DNA of 39,395 nucleotides from Anaerolineales bacterium (GCA_027053355.1 JALUDX010000101.1:1-39395), one strand, 5' to 3'. Positions 15,109 through 25,869 are shown, counted from the first letter of the stretch. A program made the numbers and translations. Notes: generated from the letters alone by a model not told the origin.

Positions 15109-16462
15109 GTTGCGGTAGTTTTACCACAAATATCGCGCCTTGACCACGCCGATTGTGCGCGGTCACCTGGCCGTGGTGGGCACGGACGAGTTCCCGCACG
15201 ATGGAAAGGCCCAGCCCGACGTGCTCGCGGCCGGTGCGGGCGCGGTCGCCGCGGTAAAAGCGGTCGAAGATGTGCGGCAGGGCCTCAGGGGGAATGCCCG
15301 GCCCCTGGTCTTCCACCTCGACCACGGCCCAGGGGCCTTCGCTGCGCACCCGCAGCACAACCTCGCCTTGCCGGGGCGTGTGGGTGAGCGCGTTGTCCAA
15401 CAAATTGCCGAAAATCTGCAGCAGGCGGTCGGGGTCGCCCCAAACGGTCGGCGTGGCCGCGGCCTCCAAGTGCAGCGTCTGCTGGCGTTGGGCTGCACGC
15501 GGTTGAAAGCGGGTCAGTACCGCGCGCAGCAGGGGCACCAGGTCGACAGGCACCTGCTGCAGGTGCGCTGTGCCCGCGTCCAGGCGGGCTAAATCGAGCA
15601 AATCCATCACCAGGCGCTGCATCCGCTCGGCCTCGCTGCGGATAATGCCTGCGGCCTGCGCCGGGGGGGCGGTGCCGTCGGCCAGGGCCTGGGCAAAGCC
15701 CAAGATGGACGTCAGCGGCGTCTTGAGTTCGTGCGAGACGTTGGCGATAAAGGCGCGCTGCGATTTTTGCGAGGCTTCGAGTTGGCGGGCCATCTGATTG
15801 AACGCGCGGGCCAACGTGCGGGCTTCGGCTGGCCCCTCTTCCGGCAAGGGGGCGTAGCGCCCTTGGGCGAAGTCGTGGGCCGCCGCGGCCACTTGCCGCA
15901 GAGGGCGGGCAATCCAACGGCTCAGCCACCAGGCCAAAAGCAAGGCCAGGCCAAAGGCCAGCAGCCCGGCCTCCACCATGGGCAGCAGCCAATCGCCGCT
16001 GTGGCGCAGCAGCCATTGCCAGCGAGAAGGCATGGGTGTGGTAATGACCAGCAGGCCACCGCTGATGCGCCGCGCGGTATAAAGCCACGTCTGGCCTTCT
16101 GCGTCGCGCAGCCGGCCACGAAAAGGCTTCCCCTCGCTTTTTCTGGGGGGAAGAAGGGGCGGTGCCTGAGAGGCGGTGTCCCCCAACACCTGGCCGTGGC
16201 CGTCGGTGACGATCACCCGCACACCCAGTTCGGAGGCCGAGGTGGTCACCTCGGCCCAGCGCAGGGGCGAAAGCGCCACCTGCACCGCGGGCACCTGCCG
16301 CCGCATGACCCGCGCCACCAGATCCATTCTAATGAACTGCCGCTGCTCGATCAAGGGGCTGTGGAGCAAAAACAGGGCTGCAGACGTGGCCGCGGTCACG
16401 ACCACCACCGCGATGACCGCAACGTAACTGAGCAACAGGCGGCTACGCAGGGAACGAAGCAT
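15104..16462 (-). CDS. Sensor histidine kinase (membrane, HAMP)
   Basis: A 452-residue kinase. The ORF track starts at 16546, inside the regulator gene; the ATG at 16462, one base after the regulator stop, begins a normal signal-anchor (MLRSLRSRLLLSY) and is preferred. Order: membrane segment (about 9-33), extracytoplasmic sensor (about 34-160), second membrane segment (about 165-190), HAMP, HisKA (NVSHELKTPLTSILGF) and HATPase (N box NLLDNALTHTP, DQGPGIP, HVGLGLSIV). It partners the regulator immediately upstream. Signal is unknown. The stop codon lies within a repeat end, so the C-terminal residues may be shaped by the repeat. Confidence 0.93.
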   Translation of the reverse strand: MLRSLRSRLLLSYVAVIAVVVVTAATSAALFLLHSPLIEQRQFIRMDLVARVMRRQVPAVQVALSPLRWAEVTTSASELGVRVIVTDGHGQVLGDTASQAPPLLPPRKSEGKPFRGRLRDAEGQTWLYTARRISGGLLVITTPMPSRWQWLLRHSGDWLLPMVEAGLLAFGLALLLAWWLSRWIARPLRQVAAAAHDFAQGRYAPLPEEGPAEARTLARAFNQMARQLEASQKSQRAFIANVSHELKTPLTSILGFAQALADGTAPPAQAAGIIRSEAERMQRLVMDLLDLARLDAGTAHLQQVPVDLVPLLRAVLTRFQPRAAQRQQTLHLEAAATPTVWGDPDRLLQIFGNLLDNALTHTPRQGEVVLRVRSEGPWAVVEVEDQGPGIPPEALPHIFDRFYRGDRARTGREHVGLGLSIVRELVRAHHGQVTAHNRRGQGAIFVVKLPQR

Positions 16463-16463
16463 C

Positions 16464-17150
16464 TCAGAACACCAGTTTGTACCCCACGCCGACCACCGTT
16501 TCGATGCGCAGGTCGCTGCCCGTGAGTTTGCGGCGCAATTGGGCAACGTGCACGTCGACGGTGCGGGTCTGGCCGACGTAGTCGTAGCCCCAGGCCAAGC
16601 GGAGCAGTTGTTCGCGGGTGAGCACCATGCCTCGGTGCTGGGCTAACACCCACAGGAGTTCGAATTCCTGGGCACGCAGGGGCACGGTCTTCCCATCCAC
16701 GCGCACCTCACGGGCTGCGGGGTCGATCAGGGTATTGCCCAAGTGCAGGGGGTGGGCGGTAGCGGTGGCGTTGAAGCGGTCGCGGCGGCGCAACAGGGCT
16801 TTGACCCGGGCGACCAGTTCGCGCGGGTTGAAGGGCTTGGTGAGGTAATCGTCCGCGCCCAGTTCCAGGCCCAAAATTTTGTCGTAGTCGTCGTCGCGGG
16901 CCGTGAGCATGAGCACCGGCACCGGATCGCCAGCCGCGCGCAGACGACGGCAAACCTCTAAACCGTCCAATTTCGGGAGCATGATGTCCAACACCAACGC
17001 GTCGGGGTGCAACGACGCGGCGGCCTGCAATGCGGCCGCACCATCCCCCACCGCGTGCACGCGATAGCCGGCGCGCTTCAGGTAGAGCCCCACCAGTTCG
17101 GTAATGTGCGGCTCGTCGTCTACCACCAGCACCAACGGTTGCTCAGACAC
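16464..17150 (-). CDS. OmpR/PhoB-family response regulator
   Basis: A 228-residue DNA-binding regulator. The receiver (about 1-120) has VDDEP, the phospho-acceptor Asp in LVLDIMLP, Thr in MLTARD and Lys in LTKPF. The winged-helix domain (about 130-228) ends with the usual RTVDVHVAQLRRKL and GVGYKLVF motifs. It starts at GTG overlapping the ridA stop by 8 bp, with GAGG six bases upstream. It forms an operon ridA-regulator-kinase. Its targets are unknown. Confidence 0.95.
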   Translation of the reverse strand: MSEQPLVLVVDDEPHITELVGLYLKRAGYRVHAVGDGAAALQAAASLHPDALVLDIMLPKLDGLEVCRRLRAAGDPVPVLMLTARDDDYDKILGLELGADDYLTKPFNPRELVARVKALLRRRDRFNATATAHPLHLGNTLIDPAAREVRVDGKTVPLRAQEFELLWVLAQHRGMVLTREQLLRLAWGYDYVGQTRTVDVHVAQLRRKLTGSDLRIETVVGVGYKLVF

Positions 17151-17544
17151 CGCTTTCCTCAGGAAGAATGGCCACGGCCTCGATTTCGACGGCCACGCCT
17201 TTGGGCAGCGCCGCGGCCTGCACGGCCGAGCGCGCGGGGTAATGATGGGTGAAAAATTGGGCGTACACCGCGTTCATTTTGGCAAAGTCGCCCATGTCGC
17301 GCAAAAACACGGTGGTTTTGACCACGTGGTCTAACGACGCACCGGCCGCGGCCAACACATGTTGCAGGTTGGTCAGCGCCTGACGGGTTTCGGCCTCTAC
17401 CCCGCCGGCGACCACTTCGCCGGTGGCCGGGTCAATGCCGATCTGACCGGCTGTATAGATGAAGGTGCCCACCTTGACCGCCGCAGAATAAGGGCCAATG
17501 GCTTTGGGGGCTTTGTCAGTGGTGATGATCTGTTTGTGCGCCAT
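17143..17544 (-). CDS. ridA: RidA family reactive enamine/imine deaminase
   Basis: A 133-residue protein of the YjgF/YER057c/UK114 family, which hydrolyses reactive 2-aminoacrylate-type enamines and imines made by PLP enzymes. The conserved segments IGPYSAAVKVG, YTAGQIGIDPATG, the substrate-binding Arg in ARSAVQ and KGVAVEIEAVA are present. Length is typical and it should act as a cytoplasmic trimer. The start has GGAGG four bases upstream. It heads an operon with a two-component system, an unusual partnership. Directly upstream lies the 8-bp repeat array. Confidence 0.96.
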   Translation of the reverse strand: MAHKQIITTDKAPKAIGPYSAAVKVGTFIYTAGQIGIDPATGEVVAGGVEAETRQALTNLQHVLAAAGASLDHVVKTTVFLRDMGDFAKMNAVYAQFFTHHYPARSAVQAAALPKGVAVEIEAVAILPEESGV

Positions 17545-17570
17545 GTCGCCTCCTCACAAGGGGAAAGGTT

Positions 17571-17666
17571 GGTTACTTGGTTACTTGGTTACTTGGTTAC
17601 TTGGTTACTTGGTTACTTGGTTACTTGGTTGCTTGGTTGCTTGGTTACTTGGTTACTTGGTTAGTT
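17571..17666. repeat. Array of about twelve 8-bp repeats (GGTTACTT) upstream of ridA
   Basis: Twelve consecutive octamers, mostly GGTTACTT with GGTTGCTT and GGTTAGTT variants toward the right end, start 27 bp upstream of the ridA start codon. There are no spacers, so this is not CRISPR. The period is not a multiple of three and the array is non-coding for ridA; plus-strand ORFs across it (YLVTWLLG repeats) are artefacts. Diverged octamers of the same kind occur at about 28182 and 33836-33880. Confidence 0.95.
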
Positions 17667-17725
17667 GGTTGGCTGCCTCCCTTGGCGGGCTGGCGCCTCC
17701 CTCTGCGTTTTTGTGTTCCTTTGCC

Positions 17726-17951
17726 GTAACTATTCAGCCTCAAAGAGAGGCTACGGATGACGCAGGCAGAAAACCACAGAAGACACAGAGAAGACACCGA
17801 AAACACAGAAGGCGGCAGGGTTGGAGCACTGAAGGATGGGGGCAAATGGCGATCGACTACTCAGATGCTCCTCCTGGCGCTCTCGGCGCCCAAAAATCCG
17901 CTATCATCCGCGTTCATCCGTGGGCTATTTTCCAGAGGCTGAACAGTTACC
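17726..17951. repeat. Dispersed intergenic element B with inverted ends
   Basis: Bounded by GTAACTATTCAGCC on the left and GGCTGAACAGTTACC on the right. Its first 110 bp are an inverted near-copy of 14998-15107. The right half has AAAATCCGC...TCATCCGTGGG, also seen in element C near 28300. No coding potential is believable. Confidence 0.88.
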
Positions 17952-18110
17952 CTTTGCCTTCTTTGCATGACTTGGCGACCTCAGTGTCTCCTCATTCGCA
18001 ACGCGCAACCCACCTCGCGAGCCGAGGTTTATTTTCTTGGGGCCGAACAGTTACCACGCTACTATCATTATACGCCATACCCCCTGCCGCAGGTGGCTTC
18101 GCAGGCGTGC
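17952..18110 (-). other. Spacer with a repeat end and a possible -10 box
   Basis: This stretch has another copy of the repeat end (GGCCGAACAGTTACC at 18041-18055). On the minus strand a TATAAT at 18072-18067 lies just after the PhoR-like kinase stop, but its -35 region is poor. It could promote ridA transcription from about 520 bp upstream, which is only weakly supported. Confidence 0.3.
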
Positions 18111-19484
18111 TCAGCGGTCAGTCGGCGCAGCCGAGGCCGCGACGGTCTCCCCTTGGGGCAAGGTGAAATAAAAGGCGCTGCCCTGGCCTTCTACGCTTTC
18201 GGCCCACAGCCGGCCACCGTGGGCTTGCACCAGATGTTTGGCAATGGCCAGCCCTAAACCGCTGCCCTGGCTGCGCCGCGATTTGTAAAACCGCTCGAAA
18301 ATGCGGGGTAATTCTTCCGGAGCGATGCCCACCCCCGTATCGCGCACCACGAAAACCACCTCTTCGCCCTGGGGAAAAGCGGTCAGGGTAATCTTGCCCC
18401 CGCGCGGGGTAAACTTGATGGCGTTGTGCACCAGGTTGAAAAGCACCCGCCGGATGTGCTGCGGGTCGGCCAACACCGGCGGCAGGTCTTCAGGCAGGCG
18501 CACTTCCAGCTGCAAACCGGCTTGCTGCGCCTGGGGCTGCGAGCGAGCCACGGAGGCGCGCAACAACGCCTCCGGCAGCACCCGTTCCAAACGCATCGCC
18601 GCCTTCCCCGCCTCTAAACGCGAAAGTTCCAACAGCGATTCCACCAACGCGATGAGATCGTCCAGTTCCTCCTCCATGCGCTGAAGGAAGTGCTGAGCGG
18701 CCTCAGAGTCGTCCCAAGCACCAGTTTGTAGAGTATCGACCAGGGCTTTCAGCCCGGCCAAAGGGGTGCGCAATTCATGAGAAACATTGCTCACAAAGTC
18801 ACGGCGCACGGCTTCCAACCGACGGATGCGGCTGAGATCCTGCAGCAGGATCAGGCAATAGGCCGCGCCTTCGTCGGTGAAAGGCAACGCGGTAGCGTGG
18901 ACAAAGAGCCCCCACGAAGGAATTTCAATGATTTCATTCTGCTCGTGGCCGGAGGCGCGGCAGGCCTCTTCAAGGGTGATGAGTTGGTGCGCCTGCACAA
19001 CCTGGGGGAAGGGCTGGCCGGTGGCGGAACGCAAGTCGGTCTGCAGGAGACGGGCTGCAGCAGGGTTGAGCAGGTCGACTTGCCCCCGCGCGTTGGTGAT
19101 CAGCACACCATCGGACATACGGGCCAGCACCGAGGCCAGCCGCGCCCGTTCGCGGCGCAGGTTGGCCACCATGGCCTGGCTTTGCTGGGCCATCGCGTTG
19201 AGGCGCCGCGCCAGGCGGGCGATGGCATCGTCACCCGAGGCCAAATAGCGGGCACGGCTATCGCCCGCGGCCAATCGGCGGGTGACGTCGGTGAGTTCCT
19301 GCAAAGGGCGGATGACCCGCGCGTACAGGCCATAGGCGAGGAGCAACAACAGTACCACGGCCACGCCCCCCACCACCCACACCGCGCCGCGGGAGGAAGC
19401 CGGCACCCTCTGGGCTGCCACCAGAGTGACGGCCAAAGTCAATAAGGCGGAAAGTACAGCCCCCCACCCCAACAAGCGTGACAT
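18111..19484 (-). CDS. PhoR-like sensor histidine kinase with HAMP and PAS
   Basis: A 457-residue kinase from the ATG at 19484, which has GGAG six bases upstream; the ORF track begins four codons earlier at a GTG. Two membrane segments at the N-terminus are separated by only about ten residues, so there is almost no outside sensor. HAMP, PAS (MSDGVLITNARGQVDLLNPAA), HisKA (NVSHELRTPLAGL) and HATPase (NLVHNAIKFTP, DTGVGIAPEEL, GSGLGLAIAKHLV) follow. This matches PhoR architecture, where signal arrives through partner membrane proteins. No pst or phoU genes are in the window, so a phosphate role is only suggested by architecture. The partner regulator is 66 bp upstream. Confidence 0.92.
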   Translation of the reverse strand: MSRLLGWGAVLSALLTLAVTLVAAQRVPASSRGAVWVVGGVAVVLLLLLAYGLYARVIRPLQELTDVTRRLAAGDSRARYLASGDDAIARLARRLNAMAQQSQAMVANLRRERARLASVLARMSDGVLITNARGQVDLLNPAAARLLQTDLRSATGQPFPQVVQAHQLITLEEACRASGHEQNEIIEIPSWGLFVHATALPFTDEGAAYCLILLQDLSRIRRLEAVRRDFVSNVSHELRTPLAGLKALVDTLQTGAWDDSEAAQHFLQRMEEELDDLIALVESLLELSRLEAGKAAMRLERVLPEALLRASVARSQPQAQQAGLQLEVRLPEDLPPVLADPQHIRRVLFNLVHNAIKFTPRGGKITLTAFPQGEEVVFVVRDTGVGIAPEELPRIFERFYKSRRSQGSGLGLAIAKHLVQAHGGRLWAESVEGQGSAFYFTLPQGETVAASAAPTDR

Positions 19485-19550
19485 CACGCGCTCCACATCA
19501 ATCAGACGAGTTTATTCAACCTCGGTGCGAGAGAGCCGCAGAGAAGGGGG

Positions 19551-20246
19551 CTACCCTTCAAAACAGTACCCCGCGCCCCGCACGGTAATCAAGCGGCGGG
19601 GGTGGGCCGGGTCGTCTTCGATTTTCTCCCGCAGCCAACGGATGTGCACGTCGACCGTGCGGCTGCCGCCGCTAAATTCCCAGCCCCACACGCGCGCCAA
19701 AATCAGATCACGCGAAAGCACGACCCCCCGATTGCGGGCTAAAAACACTAACAGGTCGAACTCTTTAGGCTTCAGGTGCAACGGTTCCCCATGCAGCAAC
19801 ACCTGCCGCCGGTTGAGGTCGATCTGCAAATCGTCGAAGATGAGCCGAGGAGGCGCGAGAGCCTCGGGCGCCCGCTGGCTAAGCGTGCCGCGGCGGAGTT
19901 GCGCCTTGACCCGTGCCAGCAACTCCCTCATGCTAAAAGGCTTGGTCAAATAATCGTCTGCACCCATCTCCAGCCCCAACACCTTGTCCGTTTCGCCGTC
20001 GCGGGCGGTAAGCATCAAGATGGGCGTCGCGGTTTCCTGGCGCAAAATACGGCACACCTCTAACCCGTCGAGACCAGGGAGCATCCAATCCAAAATCACC
20101 AGGTCGGGGTAGTGTTCCCGTGCCAAAGCCAGGCCGCGGTGGCCGTCGGCCGCGAGGAGCACCTCGTGTCCCTCGCGACGCAGGTTGTAGGCCAAGGTCT
20201 CGCGCAACACCGCGTCGTCTTCGACCACCAAAATCGTCGTCGCCAT
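19551..20246 (-). CDS. PhoB-like response regulator, OmpR family
   Basis: A 231-residue regulator with a receiver ([11 protein letters not shown]; Asp in [10 protein letters not shown]; Lys in [10 protein letters not shown]) and a winged helix containing [18 protein letters not shown] and GAGYCFEG. The [14 protein letters not shown] and [10 protein letters not shown] segments are typical of PhoB-type regulators. The ATG at 20246 is preferred over an in-frame GTG two codons earlier; the ribosome site is weak for both. A strong sigma70-type promoter lies about 115 bp upstream. I saw no clear pair of Pho-box repeats there. Confidence 0.92.
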   Translation of the reverse strand: MATTILVVEDDAVLRETLAYNLRREGHEVLLAADGHRGLALAREHYPDLVILDWMLPGLDGLEVCRILRQETATPILMLTARDGETDKVLGLEMGADDYLTKPFSMRELLARVKAQLRRGTLSQRAPEALAPPRLIFDDLQIDLNRRQVLLHGEPLHLKPKEFDLLVFLARNRGVVLSRDLILARVWGWEFSGGSRTVDVHIRWLREKIEDDPAHPRRLITVRGAGYCFEG

Positions 20247-20360
20247 GGGCACAACTCAACTGCAGAGCAAGGAATACGGGAAGACGGTTGAGGCGCTGAA
20301 GGACTCGGGAATTGAGTGAAGGGGTATGACGACCCCGCTCCCACTGCCTCAGTGGGGTTC

Positions 20361-20389
20361 AGTATACTGCCAGTGAAAAGGCGCGTCAA
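20361..20389 (-). promoter_or_regulatory. Sigma70-type promoter for the PhoB/PhoR-like operon
   Basis: On the minus strand TTGACG (20389-20384) and TATACT (20366-20361) are separated by exactly 17 bp, close to the housekeeping consensus. The rest of the 20253-20589 gap contains no gene; a clear promoter for the divergent M42 peptidase was not found. Confidence 0.7.
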
Positions 20390-20589
20390 GTTCGGGGAAC
20401 CTCCTTCCTCCCGAAGCCCAGGTGCCAATGCTCACATCTTAGGCGGCAACTTTGTGCAAAACTGGACAATATCATCGCTTTCGGGTATCATTTTACCGCT
20501 CTCCTCAGGGGCTCATTCCCCCCGGCAGGAGGAGTTTTGCTGCGCCTTGGGGAAAGGCGTGGTATCCTTTGTGAGGATGACCTGCCCTT

Positions 20590-21660
20590 ATGGACCAAAC
20601 CGTCCAACTGTTGAAATTGCTTACCGAAGCCCACGGCGTCCCCGGCTTCGAAGCGCCGGTACGTGCTTTAATCCGCGAGCGTCTGCTGCCGTTAGGTGAG
20701 GTTTCCCAAGATCATCTGGGAAGCCTCATTTGCCGTCAGGAAGGGCAAGCCCCCACGCCCAAAGTGATGCTCGCCGCCCACATGGACGAGGTGGGCTTCA
20801 TGGTCAAACACATCACCCCAGAAGGCTTCATTAAATTCCTGCCTCTGGGAGGATGGTTCGACCAGGTGCTCTTGGGCCAGCGGGTCATCATCAAGACCAG
20901 CCAGGGGGATGTAGTCGGCGTCATCGGCGCGAAACCGCCGCACCTTCTGCCTGCCGAGGAACGCAACAAGGTGGTGCCCAAAAAAGAAATGTACATCGAC
21001 ATCGGCGCGACCTCCAAGGCAGAGGTAGAAGAAGCCGGCGTGCGATTGGGAGACCCCGTGGTTCCGCGCGCCGACTTTGTCGTTTTAGCCAGCGGCAAAG
21101 CCTACCTGGCCAAAGCCTTCGACGACCGGGTGGGGGTCGCGGTCATACTGCAGGCCCTGGCAACCCTCAAGGCGCAAGGGCATCCCAACACCCTTTACGG
21201 CGTAGCCACCGTGCAAGAAGAAGTGGGGGTGCGCGGGGCACGCACCGGCGTGTGGGCTGTGGAACCCGACGTAGCCATCGTCTTGGAATCGGACATTGCC
21301 GGCGACGTGCCCGGCGTCAAAGCCGAACAAGCCGCGGCCAAAATGGGGCAAGGCCCCACGCTCATTTTCTACGACCGCAGCATGATCCCCAACCTGGCCT
21401 TACGCGACCTTTTCATGGAAACCGCCAAAGCCATCGGGGTCAACTTGCAAATTTCGTTTTTGGAAGGGGGCGCGACCGACGGTGCGGCCATTCACCTGCA
21501 CCGCATCGGTGTGCCAACCGTGGTTCTGGGCGTCCCGGCCCGCCACATTCATTCCCACAGCGCGATCATCCATCGTGACGACTTTGATCAGGCCGTGCAA
21601 TTGCTGGTAGCCGTCTTGCAGCGCTTAGACGCGGAGACGGTGGCAGCGTTGACGCGGTGA
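20590..21660 (+). CDS. M42 family metallopeptidase (FrvX-like aminopeptidase)
   Basis: A 356-residue co-catalytic zinc or cobalt aminopeptidase of the M42 family, whose members form large tetrahedral cytoplasmic shells that degrade peptides. Metal and catalytic motifs are in place: AAHMDEVGF (about 61-69), KAFDDRVGV (about 176-184), VQEEVGVRG (about 208-216), the Glu/Asp pair in LESDIAGD, GGATDGAAIH and the final HSHSAI. An in-frame stop four codons upstream fixes the start at or after this ATG. The ribosome site (GAGGATG) is rather far. It ends 15 bp before atpA, so both may share a transcript although the functions are unrelated. Confidence 0.93.
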   Translation: MDQTVQLLKLLTEAHGVPGFEAPVRALIRERLLPLGEVSQDHLGSLICRQEGQAPTPKVMLAAHMDEVGFMVKHITPEGFIKFLPLGGWFDQVLLGQRVIIKTSQGDVVGVIGAKPPHLLPAEERNKVVPKKEMYIDIGATSKAEVEEAGVRLGDPVVPRADFVVLASGKAYLAKAFDDRVGVAVILQALATLKAQGHPNTLYGVATVQEEVGVRGARTGVWAVEPDVAIVLESDIAGDVPGVKAEQAAAKMGQGPTLIFYDRSMIPNLALRDLFMETAKAIGVNLQISFLEGGATDGAAIHLHRIGVPTVVLGVPARHIHSHSAIIHRDDFDQAVQLLVAVLQRLDAETVAALTR

Positions 21661-21675
21661 GCATTTGGAGGCGAA

Positions 21676-23343
21676 ATGGCTGAACCCATCAAACAAATTG
21701 TCGAAGACCTGCAAAAACAGATCGAGGATTTCGAACCTCGTCTGGAAGTGCGCGACATGGGCGTCGTGCTGGAAGCCGGTGACGGCATCGCCCGCGCCAG
21801 CGGCCTTTCCGACGTCCGCTCGCAAGAACTGGTGCGCTTCGAAAACGGCGTGATGGGCATTGCCTTCAACTTAGAGAAGGACAATGTCGGCATCATCATC
21901 ATGGGCGACTACACCGAAATCGAAGAAGGCACCAAAGTCTACACCACCAAGCGCATTGCTTCGGTGCCCGTGGGCGACGGGCTGATCGGCCGGGTGGTCA
22001 ACGCGTTGGGCGAACCCATCGACGGCAAAGGCCCCATCCAATTTGAGCGTTACCGCCCGGTGGAACGCATCGCCCCCGGCGTGATCGAGCGCAAAGACGT
22101 CGACACCCCCCTGCTCACCGGCATCAAAGCCATCGACGCGATGATCCCCATCGGCCGCGGCCAGCGCGAACTCATCATCGGCGACCGCCAGACCGGTAAA
22201 ACCGCCATCGCCATCGACACCATCCTCAACCAAAAGGGCAAAGACGTCCTCTGCATTTACGTGGCCATCGGCCAGAAAAAGGCGCAAGTCGCCCGCACCG
22301 TGGCCGTGCTGGAAAAGTTCGGCGCGATGGAATACACCACCGTGGTAGTGGCCTCGGCCGACGAACCCGCGGCCCTGCAATACCTGGCCCCCTACGCGGG
22401 CTGCGCCATCGGCGAGGAATTCATGGAAACCGGGCGCGACGCGCTCATCGTGTACGACGACCTTTCCAAGCACGCGTGGGCTTACCGCGAAGTCTCCCTG
22501 CTCATGCGCCGTCCCCCCGGCCGTGAAGCCTACCCCGGCGACGTTTTCTACCTGCATTCCCGCCTGCTGGAACGCGCCGCCCGCATGGCCGACAAATACG
22601 CCATCGTGCCCGCGGACTACACCAGCGACGACGGCATGGCCGCGCCCGAAGACAGCGTGGACGGCAAAGTATACGGCGGCCCCGTGGGCGAGCACGATGC
22701 CGAAGAAGCCCGCAAAGCCATGGAAAACGCCGACGCCTACAAAGTCGTCAAAGTGCGCGGCACCGGCGGCTCGCTGACCGCGCTGCCCATCATCGAAACC
22801 CTGCTGGGCGACGTTTCCGCCTACATCCCCACCAACGTGATTTCCATTACCGACGGCCAAATCTACCTGGAAAGCAACCTCTTCTACGCGGGCATCCGCC
22901 CGGCCATCAACGTCGGTATTTCGGTTTCCCGCGTGGGCGGCGACGCCCAGACCAAGGCCATGAAACAGGTGGCCGGCCGTCTGCGCCTCGACATGGCCGC
23001 CTTCCGCGAACTGGCCGCCTTTGCCCAGTTCGGCTCCGACTTAGACAAAGCCACCCAGGCCCAACTCAACCGCGGCCTGCGGATGCAAGAAATCCTCAAA
23101 CAGCCGCAATACTCGCCCGTGCCCTTGGAACACGAAATCATCGTGATCTACGCGGCCACCCACGGTTACGCGGACAACGTGCCGCTGGAAAAAATGCGCC
23201 AGTGGGAACTGGACCTGCTGCGCTACATGGACACCAGCCACCCCGAAATCGGCCGCACCATCATCAGCGAAGGCAAAATCACCCCCGCAACCGAAGAAAA
23301 ACTCAAAGCCGCCATCGAAGCCTTCATGGCCGGCTGGAGTTAA
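21676..23343 (+). CDS. atpA: F1F0 ATP synthase alpha subunit, with an enlarged loop
   Basis: A 555-residue alpha subunit, about 45-50 longer than usual. The P-loop GDRQTGKT, the [28 protein letters not shown] block and [13 protein letters not shown] are all standard. The extra length lies between LLERAARM and [12 protein letters not shown] (about residues 304-363; DNA about 22590-22765), where E. coli has about 20 residues. The insert is acidic and Gly-rich. The start has GGAGG upstream. Normally atpH (delta) precedes atpA; here an M42 peptidase gene does, so the F0 and delta genes must be elsewhere. Alpha carries the non-catalytic nucleotide sites of F1. Confidence 0.98.
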   Translation: MAEPIKQIVEDLQKQIEDFEPRLEVRDMGVVLEAGDGIARASGLSDVRSQELVRFENGVMGIAFNLEKDNVGIIIMGDYTEIEEGTKVYTTKRIASVPVGDGLIGRVVNALGEPIDGKGPIQFERYRPVERIAPGVIERKDVDTPLLTGIKAIDAMIPIGRGQRELIIGDRQTGKTAIAIDTILNQKGKDVLCIYVAIGQKKAQVARTVAVLEKFGAMEYTTVVVASADEPAALQYLAPYAGCAIGEEFMETGRDALIVYDDLSKHAWAYREVSLLMRRPPGREAYPGDVFYLHSRLLERAARMADKYAIVPADYTSDDGMAAPEDSVDGKVYGGPVGEHDAEEARKAMENADAYKVVKVRGTGGSLTALPIIETLLGDVSAYIPTNVISITDGQIYLESNLFYAGIRPAINVGISVSRVGGDAQTKAMKQVAGRLRLDMAAFRELAAFAQFGSDLDKATQAQLNRGLRMQEILKQPQYSPVPLEHEIIVIYAATHGYADNVPLEKMRQWELDLLRYMDTSHPEIGRTIISEGKITPATEEKLKAAIEAFMAGWS

Positions 23344-23356
23344 GGGATAAGCGCCT

Positions 23357-24280
23357 ATGGCTACCGCACGAGAGGTCAAACTCCGTATTCGGAGCGTCAA
23401 AAACATCGCCCAAATCACCCGCGCCTTGCAAGCGGTAAGCGCCAGCAAAGTGCAGCGGGCTATTGCCACGGTGGAAGCCAGCCGCCCCTACGCCACCAAA
23501 GCGTGGGAAGTGCTGACCCACATCGCCAACCAACCGGGGCGAGAACAAATGCACCCGCTGATGGCGCGGCGCGACGAAATCAAGAACATCCTGGTGGTGC
23601 TCATCACCAGCGACCGCGGGCTGGCCGGGCCTTACAACACCAACGTCTTGCGCTACACCTTCAAGAAATTCGACCACGCGCCCGCCGCCGTCCACTACGC
23701 CACCATCGGCCGCAAAGGGCGAGAAATCTTGCACCGCCGGGGTAAACACATCATCGCCGACTTCAGCGGCATCCCCGACCGCCCCACTTTTTCCGACGTC
23801 TCCCACATCGGGCACCTGCTGGTCGAAGAATTCCTCAGCGGCAAAGCCGACGAGGTCTATCTGGTGTACACCGACTTCATTAACATGCTGCGCCAAAACC
23901 CCACCGCGAAAAAACTCCTCCCCTTAGAGGTGGAAGAAGAAAGCCGGGTGCAGCAATTCAGCCCCACGGGCGGGCAAAAAGTGCTCCCCGCGTACATCTA
24001 CGAACCGGACGATGTGGAAATCCTCAATCAGATCGTGCCCCGGTTCACGCAACTGCAGGTCTTCCACGCCATTTTGGAATCACAAGCCAGTGAGCACGCA
24101 GCCCGCATGGTGGCCATGAAAAACGCCACCGACAACGCCAGCGAACTGGCCGACGCGCTGCAACTGGAATACAACAAAGCCCGCCAGCAGAGCATCACCA
24201 GCGAAATGCTGGACATCGCCGGCGGCGCCGAGGCGCTGGCTCAGGCTATGGCCGCCGAAGCCCGCAAGGCGTCTTCCTGA
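23357..24280 (+). CDS. atpG: F1F0 ATP synthase gamma subunit
   Basis: A 307-residue gamma subunit, the rotating central stalk of F1. The N-terminal coiled-coil motif REVKLRIRSVKNIAQITRAL, ITSDRGLAGPYNTN and the C-terminal helix with ASEHAARMVAMKNATDNASEL are typical. It begins 13 bp after atpA. It is followed by a 174-bp gap containing a hairpin repeat, where atpG and atpD are usually close together. Confidence 0.98.
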   Translation: MATAREVKLRIRSVKNIAQITRALQAVSASKVQRAIATVEASRPYATKAWEVLTHIANQPGREQMHPLMARRDEIKNILVVLITSDRGLAGPYNTNVLRYTFKKFDHAPAAVHYATIGRKGREILHRRGKHIIADFSGIPDRPTFSDVSHIGHLLVEEFLSGKADEVYLVYTDFINMLRQNPTAKKLLPLEVEEESRVQQFSPTGGQKVLPAYIYEPDDVEILNQIVPRFTQLQVFHAILESQASEHAARMVAMKNATDNASELADALQLEYNKARQQSITSEMLDIAGGAEALAQAMAAEARKASS

Positions 24281-24301
24281 GCCGCTGAGAAGTAAAAAAA
24301 A

Positions 24302-25861
<1,560 letters not shown>

Positions 25862-25869
25862 GAGGCGCT

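Noticed and set aside
17571-17666. CRISPR array
   Set aside because: Units are 8 bp with no spacers, and no cas genes are present.
17498-18166. Plus-strand ORF with YLVTWLLG repeats that looks like a membrane protein
   Set aside because: It is produced by the non-coding octamer array and the repeat element, and has no ribosome site or homology.
20450-20480. Promoter for the M42 peptidase using TTGTGC and TATCAT
   Set aside because: The boxes are only 12 bp apart, too close for a sigma70 promoter.
20253-20589. Pho box controlling the PhoB/PhoR-like operon
   Set aside because: No pair of CTGTCAT-like direct repeats with proper spacing was found.
21871-22860. 329-residue antisense ORF across atpA, rich in Gly, Val and Phe
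   Set aside because: Mirror frame of a highly conserved gene; composition is that expected from GC-rich codon reversal.
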